Shown: piece by piece, positions 33,038 to 41,762 of the stretch
Numbering within the stretch: position 1 is the stretch's first letter
Layout of the letters: each line of letters begins with the position of its first letter
From: CAZWBR01 sp964632305
GTDB taxonomy: Bacteria; Bacteroidota; Bacteroidia; Bacteroidales; Prolixibacteraceae
Direction of reading: 5' to 3'
DNA: 64,000 nucleotides
NCBI GenBank assembly: GCA_964632305.1
Contig: CAZWBR010000015.1
Span: forward strand, 1 to 64,000
The notes under the pieces: model-generated
Told to the model about the DNA's origin: nothing
What the model saw: only the letters and a program-made list of their open reading frames with translations
The model's database searches: none
Translations under genes and position numbers: made by a program

Positions 33038-34840
33038 TCATTTGATTTCCTTTTCCATCTGGCTCATTACGGTAGTGGCCTCATCGTAGAGATCCTGCAT
33101 TTTTTCTGATCCGCCGCCAGGGGCAAACCGGGCAAATTCGCAGGTGTCGAGTATTTTAAGGAACCGTTGGATCACTTCTTCCGAGACATTATGTCCGTAG
33201 AGTTCGTTGGCAGCCCGTTCGCGGGTGAGTTCGGAGACCTGAATGGTGAGCTTATCGCTCAGGTAGCCCCAGAAGGCGCGGGTAACCGATTCGTAGAACT
33301 TCTCGGAAGAACCGGTTTGAAGGAAGCTGTTGGCCTCTTTCAGTCGTTTCAGGGCCATCTTGCTGGCTTTACGGTTTTTCAGTTGGGCAATATTGGCATT
33401 CTCCCTGATCTTTTTCTGGTTGAGGAAATAGAGCAGCACGATGGCGGCTATCCCGCCCAGGTAAACCAACCAGAAACCGAGCGATCCGAAGAAGGTATTG
33501 CCGATGGGTTTTAGTTTGATGTTGCCTTGTTTGATAAAGCGGATATCCTTGCCTATTTGCTTAACATCTTCTTTCGCGATATTACGCATCACGGCGGGGC
33601 TTTGGGTCCCGTCGCCTTTGGACACATGAATCTTATACTCCTCAGTAGTCTTGGTGATGTAGCGACGTTGGTTGGTGTCGAAATAGACAAAGCTGATCGG
33701 GGGGATGGTATAATCGCCGGCATAGCGCGGAAGGAAAAGATACTCGAACGAGATGCTCCCGTTCAGGCCATTGGCCGAAGCGGTAAAATTATTGCTGGTT
33801 TTCGGGTCATAGACTTCGAAATCGGCCGGGAACTGTACCTTGGGGGCATTGATCAGTTTGATATTACCATTGCCGGTAACATCAATCTTCAGGGTGATGG
33901 CGTCGTTTTCGCGGACCTCTTTGGCCGAGATGGAGGAACGGAGGTCGAAGCGTCCGACAGCGCCGGAGAAGTTTGCCGGGCTTCCGGGAAGAGGGTTGAC
34001 ACTGACCGATACGGGATCGCTGGTGATGGTCGCTTTCACGGAGGCGAACGAATCGAAGAAGTCGTCGAAGAAACTTTGAGGTCGTTTTACCCTTTGTTGT
34101 ACGATACAGTCGATCCTAACGGGGCCTATTTTTATATTTCCGGTTTGTTGCGGGAAGAGCAGTGTTTTTTTCAGAACCCCCACGTTATAGATCTCACCGT
34201 TGTAGGTCTCGCGTTGAAGGGTGATTTGTTGCGGAAGATCGATATCCTGGGTCCAGAACCCTTCGAAGTTGGGTAGCGAAACATCTTCGAACCCGTTGAG
34301 ATTGACTTTAGAGTATATTTTAATGGTGGCCGTAAGATGTTCACCTTTAAAAACCGAACTACGGTCGAGGAGCACTTTCACGAAGAGGTCGCTTTTGGGG
34401 ACTGTCCCGGGTGTGGAGGTTGGTTCAGTCGTTCCGCCACCCGACGGTTTAGCCGAACCTTTAACCACTTCAATGGTTTTACTGTTGGAACGGTACTCTT
34501 TCCCGTCAACGGTGATACTGGCCGGGTTGATGGTTAACCGGCCCTCTTTTTTTGCGACGAGGACAAAGAGATAGGAAAATGAGATGGACTGGGAGCTTAC
34601 CCCATTGATGATTTGATAAGAAGTGCTTTGGGAAGTGGAAGGGCCCATCAGGACTTCAAAATCGCTCAGTTCGGGCAGCTTAAGGTTCTGCCCCTTTGCA
34701 TTGACCGTAAAAGAGAGGCGGAACTGTTCGCCCATTTCTACGACCGAGGGAGCCTCCATTGTAAAGATAACCTGGTCGGCCAACGCGGAGAAACTCAGAA
34801 GAAGTGTGCAGATTAAAATATGTAACCGCTTTAATTTCAT
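33038..34840 (-). CDS. batD: BatD: periplasmic beta-rich protein with C-terminal anchor
   Basis: From the ATG at 34840 the protein has 600 residues. It has a signal peptide (KLKRLHILICTLLLSFSALA), repeated immunoglobulin-like beta domains over about 25-430, a transmembrane helix near 445-470 (WLVYLGGIAAIVLLYFL) and a cytoplasmic C-terminal alpha domain. This fits the BatD/oxygen-tolerance family. A start four codons earlier (34852) is possible but weakens the signal peptide. It follows batC by 93 bp. Confidence 0.88.
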   Translation of the reverse strand: MKLKRLHILICTLLLSFSALADQVIFTMEAPSVVEMGEQFRLSFTVNAKGQNLKLPELSDFEVLMGPSTSQSTSYQIINGVSSQSISFSYLFVLVAKKEGRLTINPASITVDGKEYRSNSKTIEVVKGSAKPSGGGTTEPTSTPGTVPKSDLFVKVLLDRSSVFKGEHLTATIKIYSKVNLNGFEDVSLPNFEGFWTQDIDLPQQITLQRETYNGEIYNVGVLKKTLLFPQQTGNIKIGPVRIDCIVQQRVKRPQSFFDDFFDSFASVKATITSDPVSVSVNPLPGSPANFSGAVGRFDLRSSISAKEVRENDAITLKIDVTGNGNIKLINAPKVQFPADFEVYDPKTSNNFTASANGLNGSISFEYLFLPRYAGDYTIPPISFVYFDTNQRRYITKTTEEYKIHVSKGDGTQSPAVMRNIAKEDVKQIGKDIRFIKQGNIKLKPIGNTFFGSLGFWLVYLGGIAAIVLLYFLNQKKIRENANIAQLKNRKASKMALKRLKEANSFLQTGSSEKFYESVTRAFWGYLSDKLTIQVSELTRERAANELYGHNVSEEVIQRFLKILDTCEFARFAPGGGSEKMQDLYDEATTVMSQMEKEIK

Positions 34841-34933
34841 AATTTCTGTCAATATTTTATTCTTTTCGCTTTAGAATTCAAAAATAGTAAATCTATCGTA
34901 CTGGTCGAACCTATTTTTGTTTTGTGTAAGTAT

Positions 34934-35668
34934 TTACCAGTTTTTATCGATTGATCTGTTTTGAACCTTGACTGCCTGTTCTTTTTTTACTTTTTCCTGG
35001 GTTTTTTTTTCGTCGTTTTCAAGAGCCTGCAGGATTTGTTCGGCATTCTGTTGTGAAATTTTATTCTGTTGTTGCTGCTGCTGATCCTGTTTTTTGTTTT
35101 GCTGATCTTGGTTCTGGTCCTGCTGATCCTGTTTTTGATCTTTATTCTGATCTTTGTTCTGGTCCTGATCTTTATTCTGTTGCTGCTGCTGATTCTGGTT
35201 TTGCTGTTTCATTTTCATCGCGTAGGCCAGATTATATTTAGTGTCGAGATCATTGGGGTTGATGCGCAACGCCTTTTTATAGGCTTCAATGCTGGGGTCG
35301 AATTTTTCCTGCATCAGCAGAGAGTTGCCCAGGTTGTGATAGAGCATGGCCTTTTCTTCCGGTTTATTGGTGCTTTCGAGTAGTTTCTCGAAATCGGCGG
35401 CAGCCTCTTCGGGCCGTTTTTGTTTATAGATGGCATCGGCAAGATTGAATTGCCAATGGAAGTCGTTTGGTTTTATTTCCAGGGCCCGACGATAGGCCAC
35501 TTCCGCTTTTCCAAAACTGACGGTGTCGAGCTGGGTGGTATCTTTCAATCCTTTGTCGAAATAACCGTTTCCTTCGCGGACATACTTCCGTTCTTTTTGG
35601 GCGAAAGTGTTGACCGATAAGAATATCGCGATGGTAAGTATACTATATTTTGTCATGATGGATTTCAT
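34934..35668 (-). CDS. batC: BatC: TPR protein with Gln/Asp/Lys-rich tail
   Basis: The 244-residue protein has an N-terminal hydrophobic export signal (about 8-23) and TPR units over about 40-150: EVAYRRALEIKPNDFHWQFN, then MLYHNLGNSLLMQEKFDPSI. A strikingly repetitive hydrophilic stretch rich in Gln, Asn, Asp and Lys covers about residues 155-210. It overlaps batB by 4 bp (ATGA). An internal ATG at 35656 is an alternative start. The TPR region probably mediates Bat complex assembly; the low-complexity tail is unexplained. Confidence 0.85.
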   Translation of the reverse strand: MKSIMTKYSILTIAIFLSVNTFAQKERKYVREGNGYFDKGLKDTTQLDTVSFGKAEVAYRRALEIKPNDFHWQFNLADAIYKQKRPEEAAADFEKLLESTNKPEEKAMLYHNLGNSLLMQEKFDPSIEAYKKALRINPNDLDTKYNLAYAMKMKQQNQNQQQQQNKDQDQNKDQNKDQKQDQQDQNQDQQNKKQDQQQQQQNKISQQNAEQILQALENDEKKTQEKVKKEQAVKVQNRSIDKNW

Positions 35669-36705
35669 TTTTGTTTGCCAAATAACCTGTAGTTGCGCAG
35701 ATATTTGTTTTTTCGGTCGAGGATCATCAGATCGAGCAGGATAAGAGCCATGGCCAATGAGAGAAAGATTGGGAACTGGTCGTTGTATTCGGAATAATCC
35801 CTGGCTTCCATCTCTGTTTTCTCCATTTTTTCGATTTCATTAAAGAGCGTGTTCAGACCTATTTCGGCGTTGTTGGCCCTTATATAGGTGCCGCCACCTG
35901 CTTCGGCAATGCGGGTTAGCATTGCTTCGTCGAGCTTGGTTACGACGATGGTCCCGTTTTTATCCTTTAAGAAATCGCTGCTTCCTTCACCATGGAGCGG
36001 GATCGGGGCACCTTGAGGAAGGCCCATCCCGATAGTGTGAACGATGATCCCTTTTTCTTTGGCGGCCGTGGCCATCCCAACAGCATCGTCTTCGTGGTTT
36101 TCACCGTCGGTAATGACGACAATGGCTTTGCTTCCTTCGTTATGCGGGGTGAATGATTTACATGCCATGTCGATAGCCGCCCCGATCGCCGTGCCCTGTA
36201 CCGGGACAATATCGGTGTCGATTGATTCGAGAAAGAGCTTGGCCGAGGAATAATCGGAAGTGATGGGTAGCTGGACATAAGCCTGGCCGGCAAAGACGAT
36301 CAACCCGATTTTATCGTCGCGCAGTCTCTCGGTCAGTTTGGCGATAGCCCTTTTGGCCCGGTCGAGACGGTTGGGTTTGATATCCTGGGCTTTCATGCTG
36401 TTGGAGACATCGAGAGCGATGATCAGCTCTATCCCTTTGCGCTTGGTGGTTTTGAGTTTTGAACCGAATTGTGGTTGGGCCAGCGCGGTAATGATCATGG
36501 TTAAGGCCAGTAACCAGACAATAAATTTGATGATTGGCCTTCCGTTGGAAGCGCTGGGCATCAACTGCTGCAGGATATCGAGGTTCCCGAATTTTTTCAG
36601 GGCATTGCGGTGGATAATCCTTGAAAAGACAAAGAGTGCCACGAAGACCGGGATGATCAGGAAGATATAGAAGAATTGGGGATGTGCGAATCTGAATGAA
36701 TCCAT
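35665..36705 (-). CDS. batB: BatB: von Willebrand factor A membrane protein
   Basis: The 346-residue protein has two N-terminal transmembrane helices (about 11-30 and 58-76), a VWA domain with a complete MIDAS motif D99-V-S101-N-S103, the second MIDAS threonine in VQGTAIG, and a C-terminal helix near 310-330. It faces the periplasm by this topology. BatA and BatB are adjacent VWA paralogues, as in the characterised Bacteroides Bat operon. It lies 21 bp after batA. Confidence 0.9.
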   Translation of the reverse strand: MDSFRFAHPQFFYIFLIIPVFVALFVFSRIIHRNALKKFGNLDILQQLMPSASNGRPIIKFIVWLLALTMIITALAQPQFGSKLKTTKRKGIELIIALDVSNSMKAQDIKPNRLDRAKRAIAKLTERLRDDKIGLIVFAGQAYVQLPITSDYSSAKLFLESIDTDIVPVQGTAIGAAIDMACKSFTPHNEGSKAIVVITDGENHEDDAVGMATAAKEKGIIVHTIGMGLPQGAPIPLHGEGSSDFLKDKNGTIVVTKLDEAMLTRIAEAGGGTYIRANNAEIGLNTLFNEIEKMEKTEMEARDYSEYNDQFPIFLSLAMALILLDLMILDRKNKYLRNYRLFGKQK

Positions 36706-36726
36706 AAGTTTAATATTTTTAAATCA

Positions 36727-37719
36727 TTACGGAATTTGTCTGAATAATGCAATTTGTAGTAACAGCGATAGGAGCGCCAACAGGAGTGCGGGAACGGCAA
36801 ACCTTTTATACTCTTCAGTCTTGGCACTAAAGTCTTTACTGTCAATTCGCGTCTTTTCCAATTGGTCGATTTCTTTATAGATTTCTTCCAACTTCTTATT
36901 ATTCGTTGCCCTGAAGTATTGACCACCAGTCAGGTTGGCAATATCGGTCAGGGTTTTCTCATCGATTTTGACTTCAACGCTGCGCATCTGGGTTCCAAAA
37001 GGAGTCTGCACCGGATAAGGAGCTGTACCGATTGTTCCCACGCCGATGGTGTAAACCCTGATGCCAAATGTTTTGGCGATTTCTGCGGCAGTTAACGGGG
37101 CGATCTCTCCACGGTTGTTTTCTCCGTCGGTAAGCAGGATAATTACTTTACTCCGGGCCTCGCTCTCTTTGAGTCGGGTCACCGCGTTGGCCAGTCCCAA
37201 TCCGATCGCTGTTCCGTCTTCCAGGATCCCGCTCTCTATGTTGTTGAAAAGATTGACCAATACGGTCCGGTCGGTGGTTAAGGGGCACTGGGTAAAGCTC
37301 TCGGCTGAGAAGACGACCAGCCCGATCCGGTCGTACTCGCGGCCCGAGATAAACGCGGTGGCTACCGATTTGGCAGCTTCCAGCCGATCGGGTTGGAAGT
37401 CGCGCGCCAGCATGGAACTGGAAACGTCGAGAGCGATCATAATATCGATACCTTCGATGGTTTGGTTGTTCCAACTGTCGGTTGACTGGGGGCGGGCCAG
37501 CGCGGTGATGATCAGGGCCAGGACGATCATCTGAAGGACAAAAGCCAGATGGCGCAGGTAATGTTTCCAGGTCCTGGGTGCGTTGCGCAGCGGTTCAATG
37601 GTCGAGATCTGGATGCTGGCCCTTGATTTTTTCTGCCTGAAGATATACCAGACGATGAAAGGTACCAGTATCAGCAAAAGGTAGAAAAGCTCAGGACGTG
37701 CAAAAGTAATATGGTTCAT
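36727..37719 (-). CDS. batA: BatA: von Willebrand factor A membrane protein
   Basis: The 330-residue protein has the same layout as BatB: N-terminal helices (about 10-27 and 55-75), a VWA domain with MIDAS D98-V-S100-S-S102 and the distal threonine in LEDGTAIGLG, and a C-terminal helix near 310-328. It starts 3 bp after the stop of the upstream membrane-protein gene, so translation is probably coupled. It likely forms an envelope complex with BatB and the MoxR ATPase. Confidence 0.9.
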   Translation of the reverse strand: MNHITFARPELFYLLLILVPFIVWYIFRQKKSRASIQISTIEPLRNAPRTWKHYLRHLAFVLQMIVLALIITALARPQSTDSWNNQTIEGIDIMIALDVSSSMLARDFQPDRLEAAKSVATAFISGREYDRIGLVVFSAESFTQCPLTTDRTVLVNLFNNIESGILEDGTAIGLGLANAVTRLKESEARSKVIILLTDGENNRGEIAPLTAAEIAKTFGIRVYTIGVGTIGTAPYPVQTPFGTQMRSVEVKIDEKTLTDIANLTGGQYFRATNNKKLEEIYKEIDQLEKTRIDSKDFSAKTEEYKRFAVPALLLALLSLLLQIALFRQIP

Positions 37720-37722
37720 GAC

Positions 37723-38742
37723 TTATTTTCTTCCCTTGTTATCACTGAAATCAATAATTTTATCTCCATCTTCCTTGCTCTCCTCCGGTTTTTTCGGGGC
37801 TTCCATCACCTCAATCTTAGTTTGCTGAACAAAGAAAAGGGCATTGACCATGGCTAAATGGTTGTCGTCGGGCAGCGGAAAATATTTGGCAAATTTCACC
37901 AGATCGGCCATTTCCAGTATGCCTTTCAATTGGTCGAACGATTTTGGATCAAGCAGGGAGTTATGTTTTTTGAAACTTTCAAGGATTTCAACAGTGGTCT
38001 GTTCCATCGCCGATACCTCAAACCGGTCTTCGATATATTTGCGAAGAATGTCGGTTAATCGGGTATAATATTCCTTCACTTTATCGTGCTGCCAAAGCTG
38101 CTCTTCCTTAAGTTTATCAAGTTCGCCCAGTGCGACGATATGAGCCGGAACCTTAGGTTTGGGAGGAGCCTGGAACAACGGCATATTTTTCCGTCGTCGG
38201 CTGATCGCGTAAATGATAAGGAAGATGATGGCTCCAATGAGGATGGCTCCCAATAGCCAGGGTGCAATTTCCTTCAGGGTGATTGGAGCAGAGAACGGCT
38301 TTTTAATATCGGTTGGCCCTTTTTGCAGGTCGACACCGGGAAACAATACAAACAGGGAGAGGGCATTGCTCCTGATTGAATCAATCGTTCCACCGGACTG
38401 GCGGGCAAAGACAAATGGTTCAATGGGGCGGGGGCCACTATCGAAACAGGTGATTACATAGGTCTGTTTGAGTTGCAGACGGCCACCATCCAGTTTTGAG
38501 GTGTCGACTGCGGATCGGGATAGGACTTCAATTCCATTTCCGAGAGAATCTTTCGCCTGAGGAAACTGGATTTTTATTCCATCCGGATATTCAGCCATTA
38601 AAATCAGCTTGATCTGATCGCCCAGCCAGATGGAGTCTTTTTCCAGCGAAGAGGTGACCCGGGTATCCTGAGCCGAAGAGTTAACTGCTGTCGCAAAAAG
38701 GAAAACCAGCGCCGCAATATATTTCAATTTAAACTGCTTCAT
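37723..38742 (-). CDS. Bat-operon membrane protein with signal peptide, function unknown
   Basis: The 339-residue protein has a signal peptide (FKLKYIAALVFLFATAVNSSA), a beta-rich periplasmic domain (about 25-160) resembling the start of BatD-type domains, a transmembrane helix (about 168-190, WLLGAILIGAIIFLIIYAI) followed by RRRK, and a cytoplasmic alpha-helical domain. A gene of this type sits between the DUF58 and batA genes in many Bacteroidota Bat operons. It overlaps the DUF58 gene by 4 bp. The topology matches BatD, suggesting a related role. Confidence 0.7.
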   Translation of the reverse strand: MKQFKLKYIAALVFLFATAVNSSAQDTRVTSSLEKDSIWLGDQIKLILMAEYPDGIKIQFPQAKDSLGNGIEVLSRSAVDTSKLDGGRLQLKQTYVITCFDSGPRPIEPFVFARQSGGTIDSIRSNALSLFVLFPGVDLQKGPTDIKKPFSAPITLKEIAPWLLGAILIGAIIFLIIYAISRRRKNMPLFQAPPKPKVPAHIVALGELDKLKEEQLWQHDKVKEYYTRLTDILRKYIEDRFEVSAMEQTTVEILESFKKHNSLLDPKSFDQLKGILEMADLVKFAKYFPLPDDNHLAMVNALFFVQQTKIEVMEAPKKPEESKEDGDKIIDFSDNKGRK

Positions 38743-39620
38743 AATTTGTGTTCCCTTTTCTTGAAAAGAGCGACGAGCGATTTGACGTAATCTTCACGTG
38801 TGTTGATGCTTACGTAGTCGATGCCGCTTTTTTTGAGTAGAGTATCCAACTTGTTTTTTTTGTTTTGCCAGTAGTCGCTGTACATTTTTCTGACCGCACT
38901 GCTCGAAGAATCCACCCAAAGGTATTCGCCCGTTTCCGCATCTTTAAGCTTAATCATCCCTACAGCAGGGAGTTCGGTTTCGCGTTCGTCGAAGATGTGT
39001 AACCCGACCACATCGTGTTTGTTCCCGGCTATTGAGAAGGCTTGCTCAATGTTTGGATTGTTGTCGATAAAGTCTGAGATCACAAAGGCTGTGACGTGTC
39101 TTTTCATTGCGCTGGTCAGGTACTGCAAAGCCTGGGCGATATCTGTCGCACGTGATTCCGCTTTGAATTCGAGCAGTTCGCTGATGATCCGTAGGGTATG
39201 GGTCCGTCCTTTTTTGGGAGGGATAAATTTTTCGATCCGATCGGAGAAGAAGATAACGCCGATTTTGTCGTTGTTCGAGATAGCGGAGAAAGAGAGGATC
39301 GCGGCGATCTCGGTAATGACATTCTGTTTCAGTTTGTCGGTGGATCCGAACTCATGCGAACCGCTGACATCGATCAGCAGCATCACGGTCAATTCACGTT
39401 CTTCCTCAAAGATCTTGACATAGGGGTGATTATAGCGTGCTGTTACGTTCCAGTCGATATTACGGATATCGTCGCCAAACTGGTATTCCCGTACTTCGCT
39501 AAAAGCCATGCCACGGCCTTTGAAGGCGCTGTGGTATTCGCCGGCGAAAATATTCCGCGAAAGCCCCCTGGTCTTTATCTCAATTTTTCTGACTTTTTTT
39601 AACAGTTCCGATGCTTCCAT
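38739..39620 (-). CDS. DUF58 domain protein
   Basis: From the ATG at 39620 the protein has 293 residues and begins at the usual DUF58 N-terminus (EASELLKKVRKIEIKTRGL). The core motif is GMAFSEVREYQFGDDIRNIDWNVTARYN (about 38-65), followed by a VWA-like fold with a LLIDVSGSHEFG motif. DUF58 proteins accompany MoxR ATPases. The longer frame to 39647 adds nine residues without support. It precedes the Bat membrane proteins and is soluble by composition. Confidence 0.9.
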   Translation of the reverse strand: MEASELLKKVRKIEIKTRGLSRNIFAGEYHSAFKGRGMAFSEVREYQFGDDIRNIDWNVTARYNHPYVKIFEEERELTVMLLIDVSGSHEFGSTDKLKQNVITEIAAILSFSAISNNDKIGVIFFSDRIEKFIPPKKGRTHTLRIISELLEFKAESRATDIAQALQYLTSAMKRHVTAFVISDFIDNNPNIEQAFSIAGNKHDVVGLHIFDERETELPAVGMIKLKDAETGEYLWVDSSSSAVRKMYSDYWQNKKNKLDTLLKKSGIDYVSINTREDYVKSLVALFKKREHKL

Positions 39621-39747
39621 ATTGGATTGTTTAGAACCAACGTTCATAAATCGATAAGCGATGATGTCTGAGAGTACAGGTACCTATCCTGGGTCGAAAG
39701 TCTAAAGTCCTGCTTCCTGATCCCTGATAACAAAACAGTGATACTTA

Positions 39748-40743
39748 CTATGGCACTTCGACCGTATTCAGGATTTCACTGATGATCTCTTCCGAAGAGA
39801 GGTTGTTGGCTTCAGCCTCGTAGCTTAGCCCGATACGGTGGCGCATCACGTCGTGACAGACGGCACGAACATCTTCAGGGATCACATAGCCGCGACGTTT
39901 GATGAAGGCATAGGCTTTGGAGGCCTGGGCCAGGCTGATGGAAGCACGGGGAGAGGCGCCGTAGGAGATCATCTCTTTAAATTTGGCTAATCCATGGGCT
40001 TCCGGTTCGCGGGTGGCAAATACGATATCCACGATATATTTTTGGATTTTCTCATCCATATAGACCTCTTTCACCACTTCGCGGGCACGTACGATGTCGG
40101 ACGGCTTAATCACAGAAGTGGCTTTGGGGAACTGTTTCAGCAAATTGAGCTGGATGATCAGTTTCTCTTCTTCCTTTTTCGGGTAGTTGAGGACCACTTT
40201 CAGCATAAAACGGTCGACCTGAGCTTCAGGCAGGCGATAGGTCCCTTCCTGTTCGATGGGGTTTTGAGTCGCCATTACAAGGAATGGATCTTCGAGTTTA
40301 TAGGTCTGGTCACTGATGGTGATCTGACGTTCCTGCATGGCTTCCAGGAGTGCTGACTGAACTTTGGCAGGAGCACGGTTGATTTCATCGGCCAATACGA
40401 AATTGGTGAAAATAGGCCCTTTTTTGACCATAAACTCTTCCTTCTTCTGACTGTAGATCATGGTGCCGAGAAGGTCAGCGGGAAGAAGATCGGGGGTAAA
40501 CTGGATACGGGCGAATTTGGCATCGATCGTTTGGGCTAAAGTGTTTATCGCCAGAGTTTTTGCGAGCCCAGGAACCCCTTCGAGCAGGATGTGTCCATCG
40601 GATAGCAATCCGATCAACAAACTCTCGATAAGATGTTTTTGTCCAACAATTATCTTATTCATCTCCATTGAGATAAGATCAACGAATGAACTTTCGCGCT
40701 GTATGCGTTCGTTGAGTTCCCTGATATCAACTGTTTGGTTCAT
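39748..40743 (-). CDS. MoxR family AAA+ ATPase
   Basis: The 331-residue ATPase has Walker A GVPGLAKT (56-63), Walker B FVLADEINR (D119, E120), sensor 1 in MATQNPIEQEGTYRLPEAQVDRF and a C-terminal lid domain. MoxR proteins act as chaperone-like partners for VWA-domain proteins, which are encoded downstream here (DUF58, BatA, BatB). It is the first gene of the Bat operon. A weak -7 candidate, TATTTTCG, lies at 40785-40792 on the minus strand. Confidence 0.93.
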   Translation of the reverse strand: MNQTVDIRELNERIQRESSFVDLISMEMNKIIVGQKHLIESLLIGLLSDGHILLEGVPGLAKTLAINTLAQTIDAKFARIQFTPDLLPADLLGTMIYSQKKEEFMVKKGPIFTNFVLADEINRAPAKVQSALLEAMQERQITISDQTYKLEDPFLVMATQNPIEQEGTYRLPEAQVDRFMLKVVLNYPKKEEEKLIIQLNLLKQFPKATSVIKPSDIVRAREVVKEVYMDEKIQKYIVDIVFATREPEAHGLAKFKEMISYGASPRASISLAQASKAYAFIKRRGYVIPEDVRAVCHDVMRHRIGLSYEAEANNLSSEEIISEILNTVEVP

Positions 40744-40889
40744 CTTTCTATAGATTATAAATTATGATTCGTTTTAAACGGTTACGAAAATAGTGTTTTG
40801 AATTGTTCTGCCCTATCTGTTTGTCTTAAAAAATGTTAAGCATTTTAACTACATCCGCCAATGACAAGCAGTCAGAGAGATAGCTTAAT

Positions 40890-41762
40890 TTATTTTTTGC
40901 TTTTAATGCCAATTACATTGGGTATTTTCCAAAAGTGGTCGTTGTCGTCATTTTCATAAGTCTTTGCAACATAACTTCCGAATTTTGTGATCAGTGTATC
41001 TCCGGTATTGATATACAAACTGGCCTCCGGACCTCCTTCCAGATAGACTGTAGTGCGAATATTTAAAGGTAATCCGAGAAGAAAACCGATCATTTTTTGA
41101 TGGGTATACGGAGAGCGGGTGAATACGAAATAGATCAGGCCTTCGATATCGGTGGCGCATAATATCATGCTGCAGGTTTGCCAGGGGCGTTTGTTCCAGG
41201 AGAGTGGATTGCCATGGTGATCGATCATCCGCATTCCCTGGCTGAAGGTGTTGAACCGGGGGCGGATTGAGTCCCATCGTGCGGCAGCCAGATCGAAAAG
41301 CTTGAAGGATGGTTCCGACTGGTCTTTCGGATTCATAGCCATCATTACATTGTATGATTTGTTCAGGCGGGGATTATTGAAATGGGTGTAATTCTTCATA
41401 TAACCCATATTGGTACGCCCATTGGCGAGGTTATACATCCCGGCATTAACGACCACACTCAATTCAAATTCGTCTGCCCATTCCCAGGCAGTGCGGTTTT
41501 TTTTTCCGTGTTCCGTCGAGCTAAGGAGCTGGAACTGAAAAATATTGGGATCAATTTTTAAGATTGTCAGTTTGGAGTCATTCAAAAACGATTTCTCAGG
41601 AGCTTCATAATCGCAAATCCAGCACCCTTCCATTAGTTGTTTCCACTTTAACGGTAAGGTATCCTGAGTCTGCCCAACCGAGTTATTGGAGAAGAGAAAA
41701 ATTAAAAGGGACAACGCGAACGTCATCCCTGGTGAAAAATCCTTTATGATTTTGTTATGCAT
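40890..41762 (-). CDS. Exported phosphodiester glycosidase-like protein (DUF2233/NAGPA family)
   Basis: From the ATG at 41762 the protein has 290 residues, with an N-terminal membrane or signal segment (FALSLLIFLFSNNSVG). The domain matches phosphodiester glycosidases: ELSVVVNAGMYNLANGRTNMGYM near 95-117 and the C-terminal TTVYLEGGPEASLYI, equivalent to the family's LDGGGS motif. Relatives remove N-acetylglucosamine-1-phosphate caps or act on bacterial wall glycans. The start overlaps the end of the upstream lysozyme-like gene by 8 bp, so the two are probably translated together in envelope-glycan metabolism. Confidence 0.75.
   Translation of the reverse strand: MHNKIIKDFSPGMTFALSLLIFLFSNNSVGQTQDTLPLKWKQLMEGCWICDYEAPEKSFLNDSKLTILKIDPNIFQFQLLSSTEHGKKNRTAWEWADEFELSVVVNAGMYNLANGRTNMGYMKNYTHFNNPRLNKSYNVMMAMNPKDQSEPSFKLFDLAAARWDSIRPRFNTFSQGMRMIDHHGNPLSWNKRPWQTCSMILCATDIEGLIYFVFTRSPYTHQKMIGFLLGLPLNIRTTVYLEGGPEASLYINTGDTLITKFGSYVAKTYENDDNDHFWKIPNVIGIKSKK

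Noticed and set aside
33527..34276. 249-codon plus-strand open frame antisense to batD
   Set aside because: Mirror frame of batD without start context or domain similarity.
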